Positions 33,723-45,828 of a DNA stretch of 64,000 nt are shown piece after piece. Under the pieces are notes generated by a model. That model was not told the DNA's origin. It saw only the letters and a list, made by a program, of their open reading frames with translations, and did no database searches. The DNA comes from Agrocybe praecox (Eukaryota > Basidiomycota > Agaricomycetes > Agaricales > Agrocybaceae): NCBI GenBank assembly GCA_964017145.1, contig OZ024849.1:1798001-1862000 (forward strand), in the 5' to 3' direction. The position numbers and the translations under genes were made by a program. The first letter of the stretch is position 1, and every line of letters starts with the position of its first letter.

Positions 33723-36057
33723 TGTTGTATAGGACGATCCCACTGAGATCTCTCCATCCACGCCGCATCAAACGTCCTCTATCCCTCGCATTACGCATGC
33801 AACGTTGTCATATTTCTGATATAGCAGTGCGTTGGCTGCCGCGATTCAAAGACTGATTTTCCGTGAGCAGTTGGATCGTCAGTTTTCAGAGAGTGAATGA
33901 GCGACAGGCACAGTACTTGGAAGAGCGACAGGTCGATGGAACTGGCAGGAGGGTTCGGAGAGCCGTATATTGATGGTCACTTAGAAGGAATCGAGTCCAC
34001 GCTCAGAAGTGGCTCTGACTGGGAAAGCAATTGATGGAGGACGTTGCATGAAAGAAGCTGCAAGAGAAAACTTGACGCGGAATCCAAAATTAGACGTCGG
34101 GCCGAATACGACCGACCAATACCGATGACCAGGAATGTTAAACACTACGCTCGCCGGCCCTCTGTCTCCCACCCACACCTTGCAACATATCCGATTTTAA
34201 ACCACCATGAGCTGATGACGTGCTATACGAAGAGTGCGAGTGGTCAAAGACAGGGTTTTTTGGGAATCTGAGTCTTGTGTGCAATTGAGCAAGCAGAAGG
34301 TATGTTCCCGTCCTTCTTTTTCGTTTCGTGCTCCAATGCTGATTTTCAATGAACTTAATACTATCCTAAGGCAAACGATCTGTCCTATGCCGTGCACACG
34401 CTCTGCGCAACACAGAAATTTACGCAAAAATGACACTATCGTTGTCGTTCGTCCATGTTACATGGACTGCTTGCAGTGTTTTTTTCTTATCACCCCCTTC
34501 TCATCGCGCGCTTTATGTACCAGTCCATGTACTGGTGCCCACTGCAAGATACCCAAGATGCTTAGGGAGAAATGGTGAAATGGAATGGGAGCGGGAGCGG
34601 GAAATGGAATCGAGCCACCGGTGATTCGTTCCATGCATTAGGCCAGCATTGTCATGAGAAGACACTTTGGTCGCACCTTGACGCTATGTGGATATCCGCA
34701 GAATCTGGGACTAAGCTAGACACTTTCACGCAAAGCGACGAGCACGTTCCAGCTGACGTCGTACGAATTTAAGACTTCGTATCTCATTGGAATGGACCGT
34801 TCATGCAGCGTCGTGAGCAAGACTTTCGGTGTGGATTTCCTAGGGCAGACCCATAAAGAAAACAGCTTCGTCATTGGGGATATTTGCACCGAGGAAGGTT
34901 CATTCAAACCCACCTATACCTGTTTCTCCTGTTGCTCTCTCAGCCCCCTTCCCTTCCCTTCCCTTCCCTTCCGTCTCAGTGCGAAGGAATGGGTCCTTCT
35001 CGGTCCTTCTCGCCCTCGATCCCACCGCCATCCAATCGTCTGCCCCTTTGCTTCCCACCCAATCTGCGAAACCTGCCTCGTCGCTTCGTTTAATTCCCCG
35101 CCTACGGATCTCCTTCATCCCGTCATATATACCCCGTGAGCCAATGATCATCAATCCCTGTCCCAGACGATGTACCATTTTAATCCATCCATCCCTCCCA
35201 CCTGTCGCTCTCTCGGTCTCTTTCGTATGTGCCTGTCGCTCATTCGCCTGCACTCTCCGTAGCTCCCACTCATCGGTATCGGTTTCAGACGCATCTCACC
35301 TCTGCCAGCGTGGCTGCGTCGTCCGGGATCCCGTCCCATTTTCATCAACCCCGCTCCTGCCCTTCTGTCTTTCGATATATTATTCTCTGATCCTCCAACT
35401 GCATCATACCCGTCGCCTTCGTAAACATGCTACCCCCAATGTGGACAGTCCAAGGATATGCACCTTCCGACTCTCCGACCACCCCATCCTCTGTACATAT
35501 TTTGTAGGTAACACTATGTATACACCCCGCTCTTAGATTCAGAATCAAATTTCCACTTGATTGACTTCGTTAGAGCGTAAAGAGTTGAGATTTACTTCGT
35601 AAGATCTACGCTCAATGGATAAGATAAGTTAAAAACTGTGTACCTGTAACAAGAAATTTAAAATGATGACGGGCGCTTAAATCTTGTATCTCAAGAACAC
35701 ACTTAATTTACCTCTTCGCTCCATAGAAACGCCTTCGTAGGAAAGTATACCTTTTCTTTACATACGTTTGTGGGTACGCAACTGTCACTGGCTTCTCATT
35801 CAGTACAGCACACCCTACTAGATCAACTGACCGACCTACCCTTACCTTCTTTCCCATTGCATCTAATTTCTTGTTAGGGATTGATTTACACGTAGTGCAA
35901 ACAACGCTAGGTCAGCCGATACGTGTCTCTTGATAGAACTCATTCAATTCTGACATGAAACGAATGCCGTTTAGTGTGGAAGACACGCACGCACGAGTTT
36001 TGCGGGTTTGGGCTGGGCGCTATACATTATACTATGCTCTATCGAAAAGCTCTAAAT
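33723..36057. other. Long stretch without a supported gene
   Basis: About 2.3 kb. 34930-35530 is pyrimidine-rich (CCCTTCCCTTCCCTTCC run near 34948), which generates long stop-free frames on both strands without protein-like composition. Part of it resembles 31260-31700. The rest shows nothing that could be supported as a gene. Confidence 0.45.
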
Positions 36058-37403
36058 ATGTATGTTAAGCGCTGATCAGTGATAACTACTTGATATGTAA
36101 GAATGTAGACATAATGATAATAAACGTCCGTCGCCCAGTTGATCTTTCAGTGAAATAGTCCAACGGTCTTTGATTCTCCTCCTCCTGCAGCCCCCGTGTG
36201 GTCTACGACGCCGCTATCACTTCTACGGGAAGCGAGGCTGACATACTCTGGGGGTGGCTCCAGTTGGTCCAGTACATTTTCAATCACAGATAAGTCAATA
36301 TTTTCATTGATCTCCCCGAGAGTTCCAAGAGCCCCTATGTGTTGTATGCGCTCTCTTATGGCATGAAAGCGTAACATAGCGGTCGGCTGATTCATAGCAT
36401 CTTCAGGCCGGATATCGTTCCCACTGGTTGAATTATTTTGGGATCTAAGTTCTCCTGGTGTATTATTGTCTGTAGGAGCGTCCGCTGTACTGTTTTGTTC
36501 GTGAGGTGGACTTGTATTGGCTTTAGACTTGGGGACCATTTTTGAGGAAAGATTGAGAGAAGACGGCTTTATAAAAAATGCATGTACTCGTCTGTTATCT
36601 GCAGCATCTCTAGCGACTATGCGGCGGCGGCGGCGGCGTTTCATAATAATGAAGATCAACAAGAGCAGAAGCACAACCACCATAGCACTGGCAACCGCAA
36701 TGATTGCTGTTACAGTTGTACGTGAGGGCGAGGAATGAATATTGTGACTATTTTGCTCTGGTACATTGGGCAGGGAGGAGCCCGTGGCAATAGATGATAT
36801 TGACGACGATGCATTTCTTGAAGGCTGCGGGGAGGCCGGATTAATCGTGGACTTCGCAGTTACCAATCGTGTTGAGCGTGAATCTTTCGTTCTTGGGGGT
36901 GAGAATGGAATTTCTGTGTCGAGCGTTGAAAACCTTCGTACTCGTGATCAATCCGAGGGATATCTCACCTGCTAAGGCAGAAGCTAATGCGGAGTTGATG
37001 ATGCCTGTGAAGATAGTGTTACCGTATTGAGCATTTGAGACTTCGTGGTAAATCTAATAGATGCCTCACCCTGAATCCCAGATCCGGTAGCGTGAAGTTG
37101 AACAAGAGCAGATCCAGTATCAGGAGTTACACCAGACTTTGTTGACGCTTTTAACAACAACGACATGGGCAACCCCTTGGACGGATTAGTTGCCTTACTC
37201 AACCAAAGAAACTTTACTGCGACGTACTATAGGCTTACACACCTAATAGAAAGCGTGAGCTCTATTCCGCAGAAGGCCAATCAACCCCGTAGTTGTGTGT
37301 TTGAAAGATACCAAGGAAGGAGAACGGAATATGCTTATAGTCGGGAAATCATATCACCTTTCTCTGGCCGCTATTTAAGCTGGTAGAGGTCCTGTTGATG
37401 GGA
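36058..37403. repeat. Segmental duplication, copy B part 1 (pairs with 11729-13085)
   Basis: Direct counterpart of the stalk-type membrane gene segment, offset by about 24.3 kb. Edges begin TGTTAAGCGCTGATCAGTG and end GGTAGAGGTCCTGTTGA. Indels relative to copy A in the gene part are mostly multiples of three, whereas flanking non-coding differences are less constrained. Confidence 0.92.
36147..37053 (-). CDS. Single-pass membrane protein with Ser/Pro stalk, copy B; 5' end unresolved
   Basis: Last exon 36147-36913 (IPFSPPRTKDSRST..., stalk, helix AVASAMVVVLLLLLIFIIM, KRRRRRR, tail with RFHAIRERIQHIGALGTL and PPPEY). The preceding exon from 36969 joins through a 55-nt intron (36914-36968, GTGAGA...ACAG) in phase 1. 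The acceptor used is seven nucleotides upstream of the one in copy A, yet both copies stay in frame. Upstream, copy A has TGG where copy B has TAG (37054-37056), so an exon continuing past that point would be broken in copy B. The tail and helix are well conserved between copies with in-frame indels, suggesting both were under selection for some time. It may now be 5'-truncated. Confidence 0.6.
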
Positions 37404-39024
37404 GTGAGGCAGTAAACAGTATATTAGACCAAAGGTCGTTCGGAAGATCTTTCTGATACATCATGTCGAGTTGATGTCAATTGCAAGTCGTCCACTGTAT
37501 TTAGCTATATAATCTGCCATCAGCATCTATATAGATATAGTAGAGGTGAGCTTACAAGGTCGACGGATTCTGCCAGAATTTCGATTTTAAGCTTTTCGAA
37601 ACCCACTTAGCACTGACGCGGCATGTCTCGTTCGTTCAGCGTTGAAGCAACGATCGTATATCTAACGATCACGTAGGTACGTAAAACATCAATCAAAGAT
37701 ATTATTCAAACGATGGTAGTGGTCAAAGGATGGAATGATTCAGCTACGTACGCGTCGGGGTCACTTATCTGTATAGAATGATCTAATCTAATCGGGCTGG
37801 TGCGGGTTGCACTCCCACATGTGCCCACCTTCTACTAAGCAACACCCTCGTTGCGTACACAAAACCCTATCGAACAAAACTTGTATTCACCGTTTCAGGA
37901 GGAGAATCTAGTAAAGAGAAAGAAGGTGAGGATCAGAGGTCCAGTCTAAAGGAGTGAGACTGTTGAAATAGTGTGAATGAGTAGGAGGATAGATATGATT
38001 ATGGGGCGGTTGTTGTCGTTTCTGTTGATGAAATGATTTTTGCCAGGTTTTGCGCCGTCGGCCGCTTCCTTTGCGGCAGTGGTGCTGTAGGCTGTGCCAG
38101 AGATTTCCACCAGAACTTCGCAGGTCTGAGAAGTCGCGTTGGGAAAGAGGTGTGATGGAGCATGCCGACAATGGAACAGTAACAGAGCAGATTTGGTACT
38201 CGGATAGTTTAGGATGGGGTTCGTTTCACTATGTAAAAGGAACTGTGTCTCCGATCATGGTTGGCTCAGAGACAGGTGAAGGTCTTTCGTCAGGTACTGG
38301 TGGCGGTACCGGCAGGTTGAATAACAGGATTTTTTTCTGCGGGTGAGGATAGTGGGAGTGAAGCGACAAGAATAAGTGATGTGGGTGATAATATAGCAGA
38401 GGGTTTGGTCACTGTTTTTCCTGTTGGAGAAGACAAAAAAAGGTCGCCGAAGTATCGTTTAGACGAGAATAGTGACGATCGTTTTGGTAGGATTAGCTTC
38501 TAAGTAGGGGGTGGTGAAGACGAAGGAAGTGAGATGTTGGGCGTGCTGAGATTGAAAAGCAATTGGATATTAGGCGTGGCGGGGCGGGGGGCAGTTTGAT
38601 GACGTCGGTTTGACAGGTACTAAATGAATTATGATGGAAAAGCATGTCTGTATTTAATTGATGTCTGGGTTATGCGGTGTCTGGTGGTGTTTACGATAGT
38701 TTAATGAGGTTGAGAGAGAAAGCAGGAGACGGAGAACAGGTTTTCGGTGTGTTTAACATGTCAAAAAGTGGGCAGAACGGTCCGCTGGCAAATTTAGTAC
38801 CGAAATTGGGACGGATATTGCCAGAAAAAGCCCAGAGGAGCGAATTGCTCTGTTGTCACCAGATGGAGAAGTCCTGGATGCAGCCGGATGGCGTAGCTGG
38901 GCTCGGAAGCGCATCAAGCAGCCTCGCACAATGGCAGTAGCGGTCAAGGATTGGTTGGATTCGGCTATGTACGCGTCGAGGTCACATATCTAATCCAATC
39001 GGGCTGGTGCAGGTTGCATTGCCA
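37404..39024. other. Gene-poor stretch with two dispersed repeat copies
   Basis: No supported gene. It contains the dispersed repeat at about 37700-37830 and 38870-39030 and a GC-rich run (GGCGGGGCGGGGGGC) near 38576. In the collinear duplication this interval corresponds to 13.1-19.7 kb of copy A but is four times shorter, and the small membrane protein, the second multi-pass protein and the CstF-like gene are absent. Confidence 0.5.
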
Positions 39025-42010
39025 CAGCGGGTAGATCAGGCAGAGCTTGAAGCAAGCAGTGAGAATTATCAGTAATATCGGGGTTTCGACGCGAACACAT
39101 TTGTCCAGCACCAACAGACAACACGTCCGACCTTCGATGCTCTGATCGTACCCATCGTGTATATATCCACTTGGTGGGCTCGGTCGCGTGCAGATGATCG
39201 ACGTTTTGTAATTGATGGCGCACAAATAGAAGTAGAATGATACAAGAGCATAGCAGGTACTGTATACATGTAGCAGAGAAAGGCGAGACGAAGAAGGGGC
39301 CGTGAATTTGCCCAAGTTGACCACAATAGCGCCAAAGACACCTAGCACCGAATTGAAATCCTTCCCTCGGCCCCCCTCTGCTTTCCTACAATCATATATC
39401 TGCAGCTCATCTTCATCCCTATTCATATCCCATCTAAATATGTACCGACGAAGGAACGAATGATTGACCTTTATCATCGTGATGGATTCTGATGACATCG
39501 ATAGAATTCAAGCGAAGTGCCAGTGACTAAGAGGACGAGCAGGAACATTGATTTTGACGTCAACATTGAGAGGCAGTGGTATGACGGAGATGGTAGTTTA
39601 GCCTCGGAAGCGGACCACAAAGGGAAGTTGGGTCAGAGTCTAATAAGACGTATGAAGCAACAAATCAAAATGGGTTGCCTTGTGGGGCAATAGTTGCACC
39701 AATTTTCTTTTCGCATAAGGCAAACCAAAGCATCCTACGTTTAGCCTCTTTGAAAGATGGCGACGACACCCAGGCGATAAAGGAGATGAACATCAATATC
39801 CGTTTTTGACGTGGAACATTCATTATCGATATCATACCCAGCCATACACACGTGGCATTTGAGCCACCTCTGGCTTAATGAACACGCAGTATCAGGATAT
39901 ATCAGGCTTGATCCTCTGTTGGACATTTGGTATGCATTTGGCGGAAGGGTGGCCATGACGGTTCTCAAAACCGTCGAAAATAGGTGGGCTATGTCGTGTT
40001 TTTGGATGCGAGGTTTTTGTGGGATAAGTCAGTAGGGATGAGGCACAGTGTCGAGATTGGGGATCAATGATATATGATGATGATTTATTTATCGGTTATT
40101 TCTCATTCATCGTCACCTATATGTCCGCGTGCAGCCAAAGTTCCACGATCTTCCTTCTCCGGAACACGGGGGAGCCACTCCAACGAAGTCTTCAACTATT
40201 TGGACCAGACAAAAAAACCATACTCTGGTCGAGCATGACCGACCGAGAGCCTGAGACGAAGGCTAAACCAGCATCAAGATCAGGTGCATGAACTGCGGCT
40301 CTTTGACGTTCATGTCCATCGTGAACAAGTTTTGCGGTCGTTCGTCTGGGATTTCTGAATTCCCAGCACGCCAAGAAGGCGAAATCAACGACTTTGAACG
40401 ATTGATGAGTGGACTTTAAGGTCTTTTTGATGCGCGCGATTCAAAAACACAACGAGCCCGAGGGTCAATTGGCAGAGCATCGAGGAGCTGCGGAGCGATT
40501 TGTCTGAATGATGGATGGACGAAATTCGGAATGGATGCCAGCCTTGGGCGAGGCAGAGACCAGAGAGGAATCGGAGTGTCGAGAGGGTTGCAGTACAATC
40601 GTGGGCATCCATCCTGCTCTAGATGGCGAGTCCTCCTTTCCTCCCTTCCGCCATTCCCTTCCCGAACCAGCCAAAATTCGCCCACAACGACAGCAAAAAA
40701 AAAAAAGGAGGCAGGCCATGACGACCATAATTCAACTAGGAAACACTAGCACCGCCCTGACCAATTGTCGTTCATCGTCACCCAAAAACGCGAGGCCTGA
40801 TCCTGATGGACATAGAAATTTGCCCAATCGCGCTTCTACGAAACCAAAAAGGCCGAGAAAAAGTTGAAACACAGGTTGACGTGTCGAATTTCTGCTGCTG
40901 CTGCAGAAGCACAAAAACCTTAGACGTCAAATCGGAACAACGAAAGGGCCTAGTTTGAAGAACTTGTGTGCTAGGGATCCAAGGATGTGAATGCTGGAAG
41001 GGATGGATGGGCTGGAGATTGGTGCAGTGTCAACCTAGGTGGCGAGGAAGTGGATAGAAGGTAAAGGTGCTACTGCTGGCGGTGGTAGAAACAAGGCCGT
41101 TATAGTCCTGGTCCTGGCTGTGCCCATTCTATCGTGTGTATTTGCAGCCGAAAAACCTTCACAAATTCACAAATCCCTTCCCTTTTCCTCTCTGTGGCAG
41201 CAACCGAACCTCTCCCGCAACACCAAAAGAGCAGAAGAAGAATCCTCCTGTTGACCGCGACTACTTCTCCACCACCATCAGAGTCCGATTCACCATTTTG
41301 GATATCCTTTAATGCCAGGGTATCTTGCCATCGGGTGCCGGTTGGCCACCACGATCGTCTTCGTGACCGAGACGACTTCTCCACCAGCATCCAAGTTCCA
41401 TCATTATTCGTTGTCTGTGTGTACTACTGGCGGGCACAAATTGACCTGCTGGATCGCCCCTAATCCTCCATTGATCAACATTCAACGTTCAGTAAGCATC
41501 AAGGTCTGCGAACAGATGGCGCAGAACACGCATAAAATTTGAGCCAAACGACTGCTGTATTTTCAAATTTGGGGCCTAATGTATTTGGGAGGACGGTGAC
41601 CAAAGAATGTTCTGAGTCGAAATATCGAACGTCGTGGCGTAACGATATAATGGGAAACGGGGTTCTCATCCCAGACGCGATACAGGAAGCGGAAGCTCAG
41701 GAGAGTCCTTTCCGGTCCTTTTCTCGTCATCCAACCACCTGGACATTGATGGTCGTCGTGACCTGCACATCCATCCTAATTAAGCAAGGCGATTGGTGCC
41801 GCAGAGGAAGGATTGTGCTACCTAGGGGCACTCAAGTCTCATATAGGTCGCGATGGAGGCAGCTGGTTAATGGGAGTGGAACCTGGGCAGTGATGAAGCT
41901 TGCGATGCAGGACGTTCCAATCTTCGCTTTTATTTCCTATTGTTGAAGAAAACGCGAGGCTCTGAAGCATCGGCGTATACGGAAGGATTGGGGTAGATGT
42001 ATAGACGAAT
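39025..42010. repeat. Segmental duplication, copy B part 2 (pairs with 19730-22760)
   Basis: Collinear counterpart of 19730-22760 with the same block order and orientation. Compared with copy A it has more frame-breaking changes in the one segment that looks ancestrally coding (counterpart of 20683-21045). An A-run of about 12 near 40687 also differs. No intact gene is recognised here. Confidence 0.9.
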
Positions 42011-42965
42011 AGATGGGCGGGTAGATTGGAATAATCCTGTGAGGCGAAGGAGGAAGGAGACCGAATTTGACACTCCGCTGGCATGGTATGTACAATGAAT
42101 GTGTGGGCGGGATAGGGGGCTATAATCGATAGGCACAGAGAGGTGTGGTTCAGGTATTTCTGAAGATTCTTGGCAACTGTTCTCCAGCTTCGTTAACCTC
42201 TGTTCTGCAGGCACAAGGCTCCAGCTAACCCCTTGCGTATTCGAGCCACAACCATGCCCGTTGCACGTCTGACACGAGTGCGAGTGCCTCTCGATGCCAT
42301 CCCAACCTGTGTTTTCTTCAATTTAGGTGTTGCTCTCGCCGTTTGATCCCCCTTCATTCCGCTATCATGAAAATTCGATGGGCGTAGAAGGCGCGAAATG
42401 GGGTCATAGAGTCCTATGGGGCGACGCTACGGCTGGAGTGTTGAAAATTGAAGCCCAGAGGGCATTACAGCGATGACTTTGGACTCTGGAGGTCGACAAC
42501 GTTGAAGTTTTGAGTTTGAAATTGAAAGAAGGGGACCGTCCGTGTTTGCTGTGCGATTGAAGTTGAACCAATGGATGAGTAGTGGCTAGGAGGGTTGTAT
42601 CAAAGCGTTTTCATTGAAAACTTGCGGCGAAAGAGTCAGTGGGTATTGCATGGCGTTGTTCAATGTCCTTTTCATTCGTTATGAAACATTGCTGGGGGTG
42701 GATAACTTCCTAGGGCCCTAAGCCTAGTGGCTGGCGTTGACCAGTCCTCCATGCTCTAAGAGAACTACGTGTTGCCGGAAGTAATTTTGGCGATATTTGA
42801 GCAACAATACGATGCGGAATAGACATGTCGTAAGCCGGATTCTATTGAACACAACGCAGAAGATAGTGCTGCAATTCAAACTTCCTCGCGGCGACGTACG
42901 AGAAGCAGGATAGGGAATTAATTAATTATGCCCCGAATGCGCTGAAAAGTTGAAACATGACCGGA
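42011..42965. other. Intergenic, no gene recognised
   Basis: About 950 bp between the end of duplication B and the left arm of the inverted-repeat composite. Short open frames only. Confidence 0.4.
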
Positions 42966-43146
42966 CACGTGTACGGTGGCTCAGAACCGCATGGTAGGAT
43001 TTTGGATTTTAGTTTTTGATTTTGATCGTTTGATCAATAAGCATGGCATCGGCTAACCGTTTTCGGACCGTCGCCTCAGGCCTGTACCCGCCCATCGTCA
43101 AAACCATTGACGAAGGCATATCTCCCTATGCATATCTCTGTATACC
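42966..43146. repeat. Left inverted arm
   Basis: Inverse of 45829-46009 over about 180 bp with few differences (for example CGGCTAACC against CGACTAACC). The minus-strand frame in this arm (YTEICIGRYAFVNGFDD) matches the plus-strand frame in the other arm (YTEICVGKYVFIKGFDD), so the arm includes part of a coding region. Confidence 0.88.
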
Positions 43147-43329
43147 ATCTGTACAACAGAGATAATTGCCTTGTACTCTTAACTGGAACAGAGGTGGTTA
43201 CGGGGACGAGCGTCGAGGAAAGTAATACAGATCGGTGATCTCGGCGAGACTTCGTCATTTTCGTGAGTTGTGAAAGGGCAACTGTGTTCTAGTAAAAGAA
43301 GGGATTGTGTCTGTGTCTACATGTAGTAT

Positions 43330-44368
43330 TAAATTCCAGATTCAAGTATATACTGGATCGTGAGATTAAAGACATTCCAGCCAACCATCGCTGAAAGGCG
43401 AGGTTCTCCTATGGACGCATAATTATAAACATTTTCACATATTGCCAGTCTCGTCGCTTCCAAATTGGAGAAGGTCTGGGCAATCATATTTTTTCAAGGA
43501 ACTCATTGACGATCTTGTCAGGGACTGGGAGCAGGCAGTGTCTGCCACCACATCGTGTCGGGTTCTCGTACATATTGATTCGTCGAGCTCCACTGGGAAG
43601 CAGAATGCCGTTTTGCTTTAACCTTATAAGCATGATTTTCTACCACAATATCATCACGTCGAAGTCGAACAATACGTCCCCAGAGGCAAGATTTGACCTC
43701 ACTACGGAAAATGAAAAAGTTAACGTCGAGCAAAATTATAGGAGATCAACATGCACCCTTTAAGTGCAATTGGTTTTTTTTTTTGATGTCCCTAGGTGAA
43801 AAGGCCGGCCTCGTGTTCGTAAGGAACATTGCGGAGCTCGGTCTCCCATATCGGTCGCCAAGCTCGTTCTCGAGTGATATTATATGTGCTTTTAGCTGCT
43901 TTGACTGCAGGAAGAGCTATCTCGGGAATATTTATGTACTTTGTTCTGTTTGGAAAGTGGTATACAAGTAATGAATTAGAGTTGGTTTTGAATAATTAAG
44001 AAACTTCTTCACCTTAGTGTCGTAACCAGTGACCATTGTAATTAGCTTTCCTAGTTCACTCCCCTTATTGGCAGCCGTCATAAGAGGCATCCCTGTTTAA
44101 TATCATGGTAATTTTAATAAGCAGCATAGATTGAAGAAATATGCAGCCTCACCTTTCAACTTCTTAACGAGACTAATATCAGTAAATAATCAGGTATAAT
44201 TTGAGTCCCGATATTCATTGTGCGTTTACTGCAAAGTATGTTACATAATTTCTTTCTCAAGTCAAGTGTAAATTTGATTGAATCGCTATGAAAATGTTGA
44301 TATAAGTACGGCGGGAGTTCATTCAAAAATTTGAAGTCCCGTTTAGCCTCGCCGAGATCACCGTCCAT
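43330..44368 (-). pseudogene. Unit 1 gene copy, decayed at its 3' part
   Basis: ATG 44368 opens MDGDLGEAKRDFKFLNELPP and LYQHFHSDSIKFTLDLRK. Downstream pieces read ELGDRYGRPSSAMFLTNTRP with SPRDIKKKNQLHLK (about 43880-43770), an intron GTGCAT...CGTAG, then VKSCLWGRIVRLRRDDIVVE. The segment MYENPTRCGGRHCLLPVP then hits a frameshift: one extra base in an A-run near 43491-43496 compared with unit 2. The protein is not recognised; I only recall it vaguely as a conserved C-terminal block of large basidiomycete proteins. The copy keeps its N-terminal exon but has lost the C-terminal frame. Confidence 0.6.
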
Positions 44369-44699
44369 TTTTCATAATGTACAGCCTGCACTCGCACGCG
44401 GCGCGCACATGTACGCTTTAGAATACGGCGGTAGAGCTATATGACACCGTCCAGAGTTGCTCAATTATCTTTGGCGTCCCGATGATATACAGAGATATGC
44501 ATAGGGAAATATGCATATCTCTGTATACCATCGGTACAACAGAGCTAATTACTTTGTACTCTCAACTGGAACAGAGGTGGTTACGGGGACGAGCGTCGAG
44601 GAAAGTAATACAGATCGGCGATCTCGGCGAGACTTCGTCGTTTTCGTGAGTTGTGAAAGGGCAACTGTGTTCTAGTAAAAGAAGTGGTTGTGTCTGTGT

Positions 44700-45692
44700 C
44701 TACACGTAGTATTGAATTCCAGATTCAATTATATAGTACTGGATCGTGAGATTGAAGACATTCCAGTCACCCTTCGCTGAAAGGCGAGGTTCTCCTATGG
44801 ATGCATAAACATTTTCACACATGGCCATAGTCTCGTCGCTTCCAAATTGCAGAAGGTCTGGGCAATCGTATTTTGCAAGAAACTCATCGAGGATCTCGTC
44901 AGGGACTGGGATCAGACAGTGTTTGCCACCAAATCGTGTCGGGTTCTCGTACATATCGATTCGTCGAGATCCTCTGGGAAGCAGAATGCTTTTTGCTTTC
45001 TAACCTTATAAGCATGATTCTCTACCACAATATCATCATGTCGAAGTTGAACAATGCATCCCCAGAGCCAAGATTTGACCTCACTACGGAAAAATGAAGA
45101 GGTTATCGTCGAGCAAAATTATAGGAGATCAACATGCACCCTTCAAGTGCAATTGGTTGTTTTTTTGATATCCCGAGGTGAAAAGGCCGGCCTCGTGTTC
45201 GTAAAGAATATTGCTGAGCTCGTTCTCCCATATCGGTCGCCAAGTTCGTTCTCGAGTGATACTTATTATTATATATGCTTTTGACTGCTTTGACTGCAAG
45301 AAGAGCTATCTCGGGAATATTCATGCACTTTGTTCTGTTTGTAAAGTGGTATACAAGTGATGAATTAGAGTTGGTTTTGAATAATTAGGAAACTTCTTCA
45401 ACTTAGTGTCGTAACCAGTGACCGGTGACCACTGTAATTAGCTTTCCTAGTTCACTCCCCTTATTGGCAGTCGTCATAAGAGGCATCCCTGTTCAATATC
45501 ATGGTAATTTTAATTAGGTATAATTTGAGTCCCGATATTCATTGTGCATTTACTACAAAGTATGCTACGTAATTTCTTTTTCAAGTCAATTGTAAATTTG
45601 ATTGAATCGCTATGAAAACGTTGATATAAGTACGGCGGGAGTTCATTCAAAAATTTGAAGTCCCGTTAAGCCTCGCCGAAATCACCGACCAT
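44700..45692 (-). pseudogene. Unit 2 gene copy, decayed at its 5' part
   Basis: The C-terminal frame is intact (44700-44954): MYENPTRFGGKHCLIPVP, then EILDEFLAKYDCPDLLQFG and a hydrophobic end. The N-terminal exon, however, has TAA after MVGDFGEA (unit 1 has a sense codon there), and an indel shifts the frame between HAYKV and the MYENP segment. The two units are therefore damaged at opposite ends. The function of the ancestral protein is unknown. Confidence 0.6.
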
Positions 45693-45828
45693 TTCTCATA
45701 ATGTACCGCCTGCACTCGCTACCGCCTGCACTCGCACACGGCACGCACACGTACGCTTGAGAATACGGCGGTAGAGCTATATGAAACCGTCCAGAGTTGC
45801 TCAATTATCTCTGGTGTCTCGGCGATAT

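Noticed and set aside
34874..35536. 220-codon plus-strand open frame
   Set aside because: It lies in a pyrimidine-rich stretch that opens all three plus frames; composition is low complexity, there is no paralogue and no splice support.
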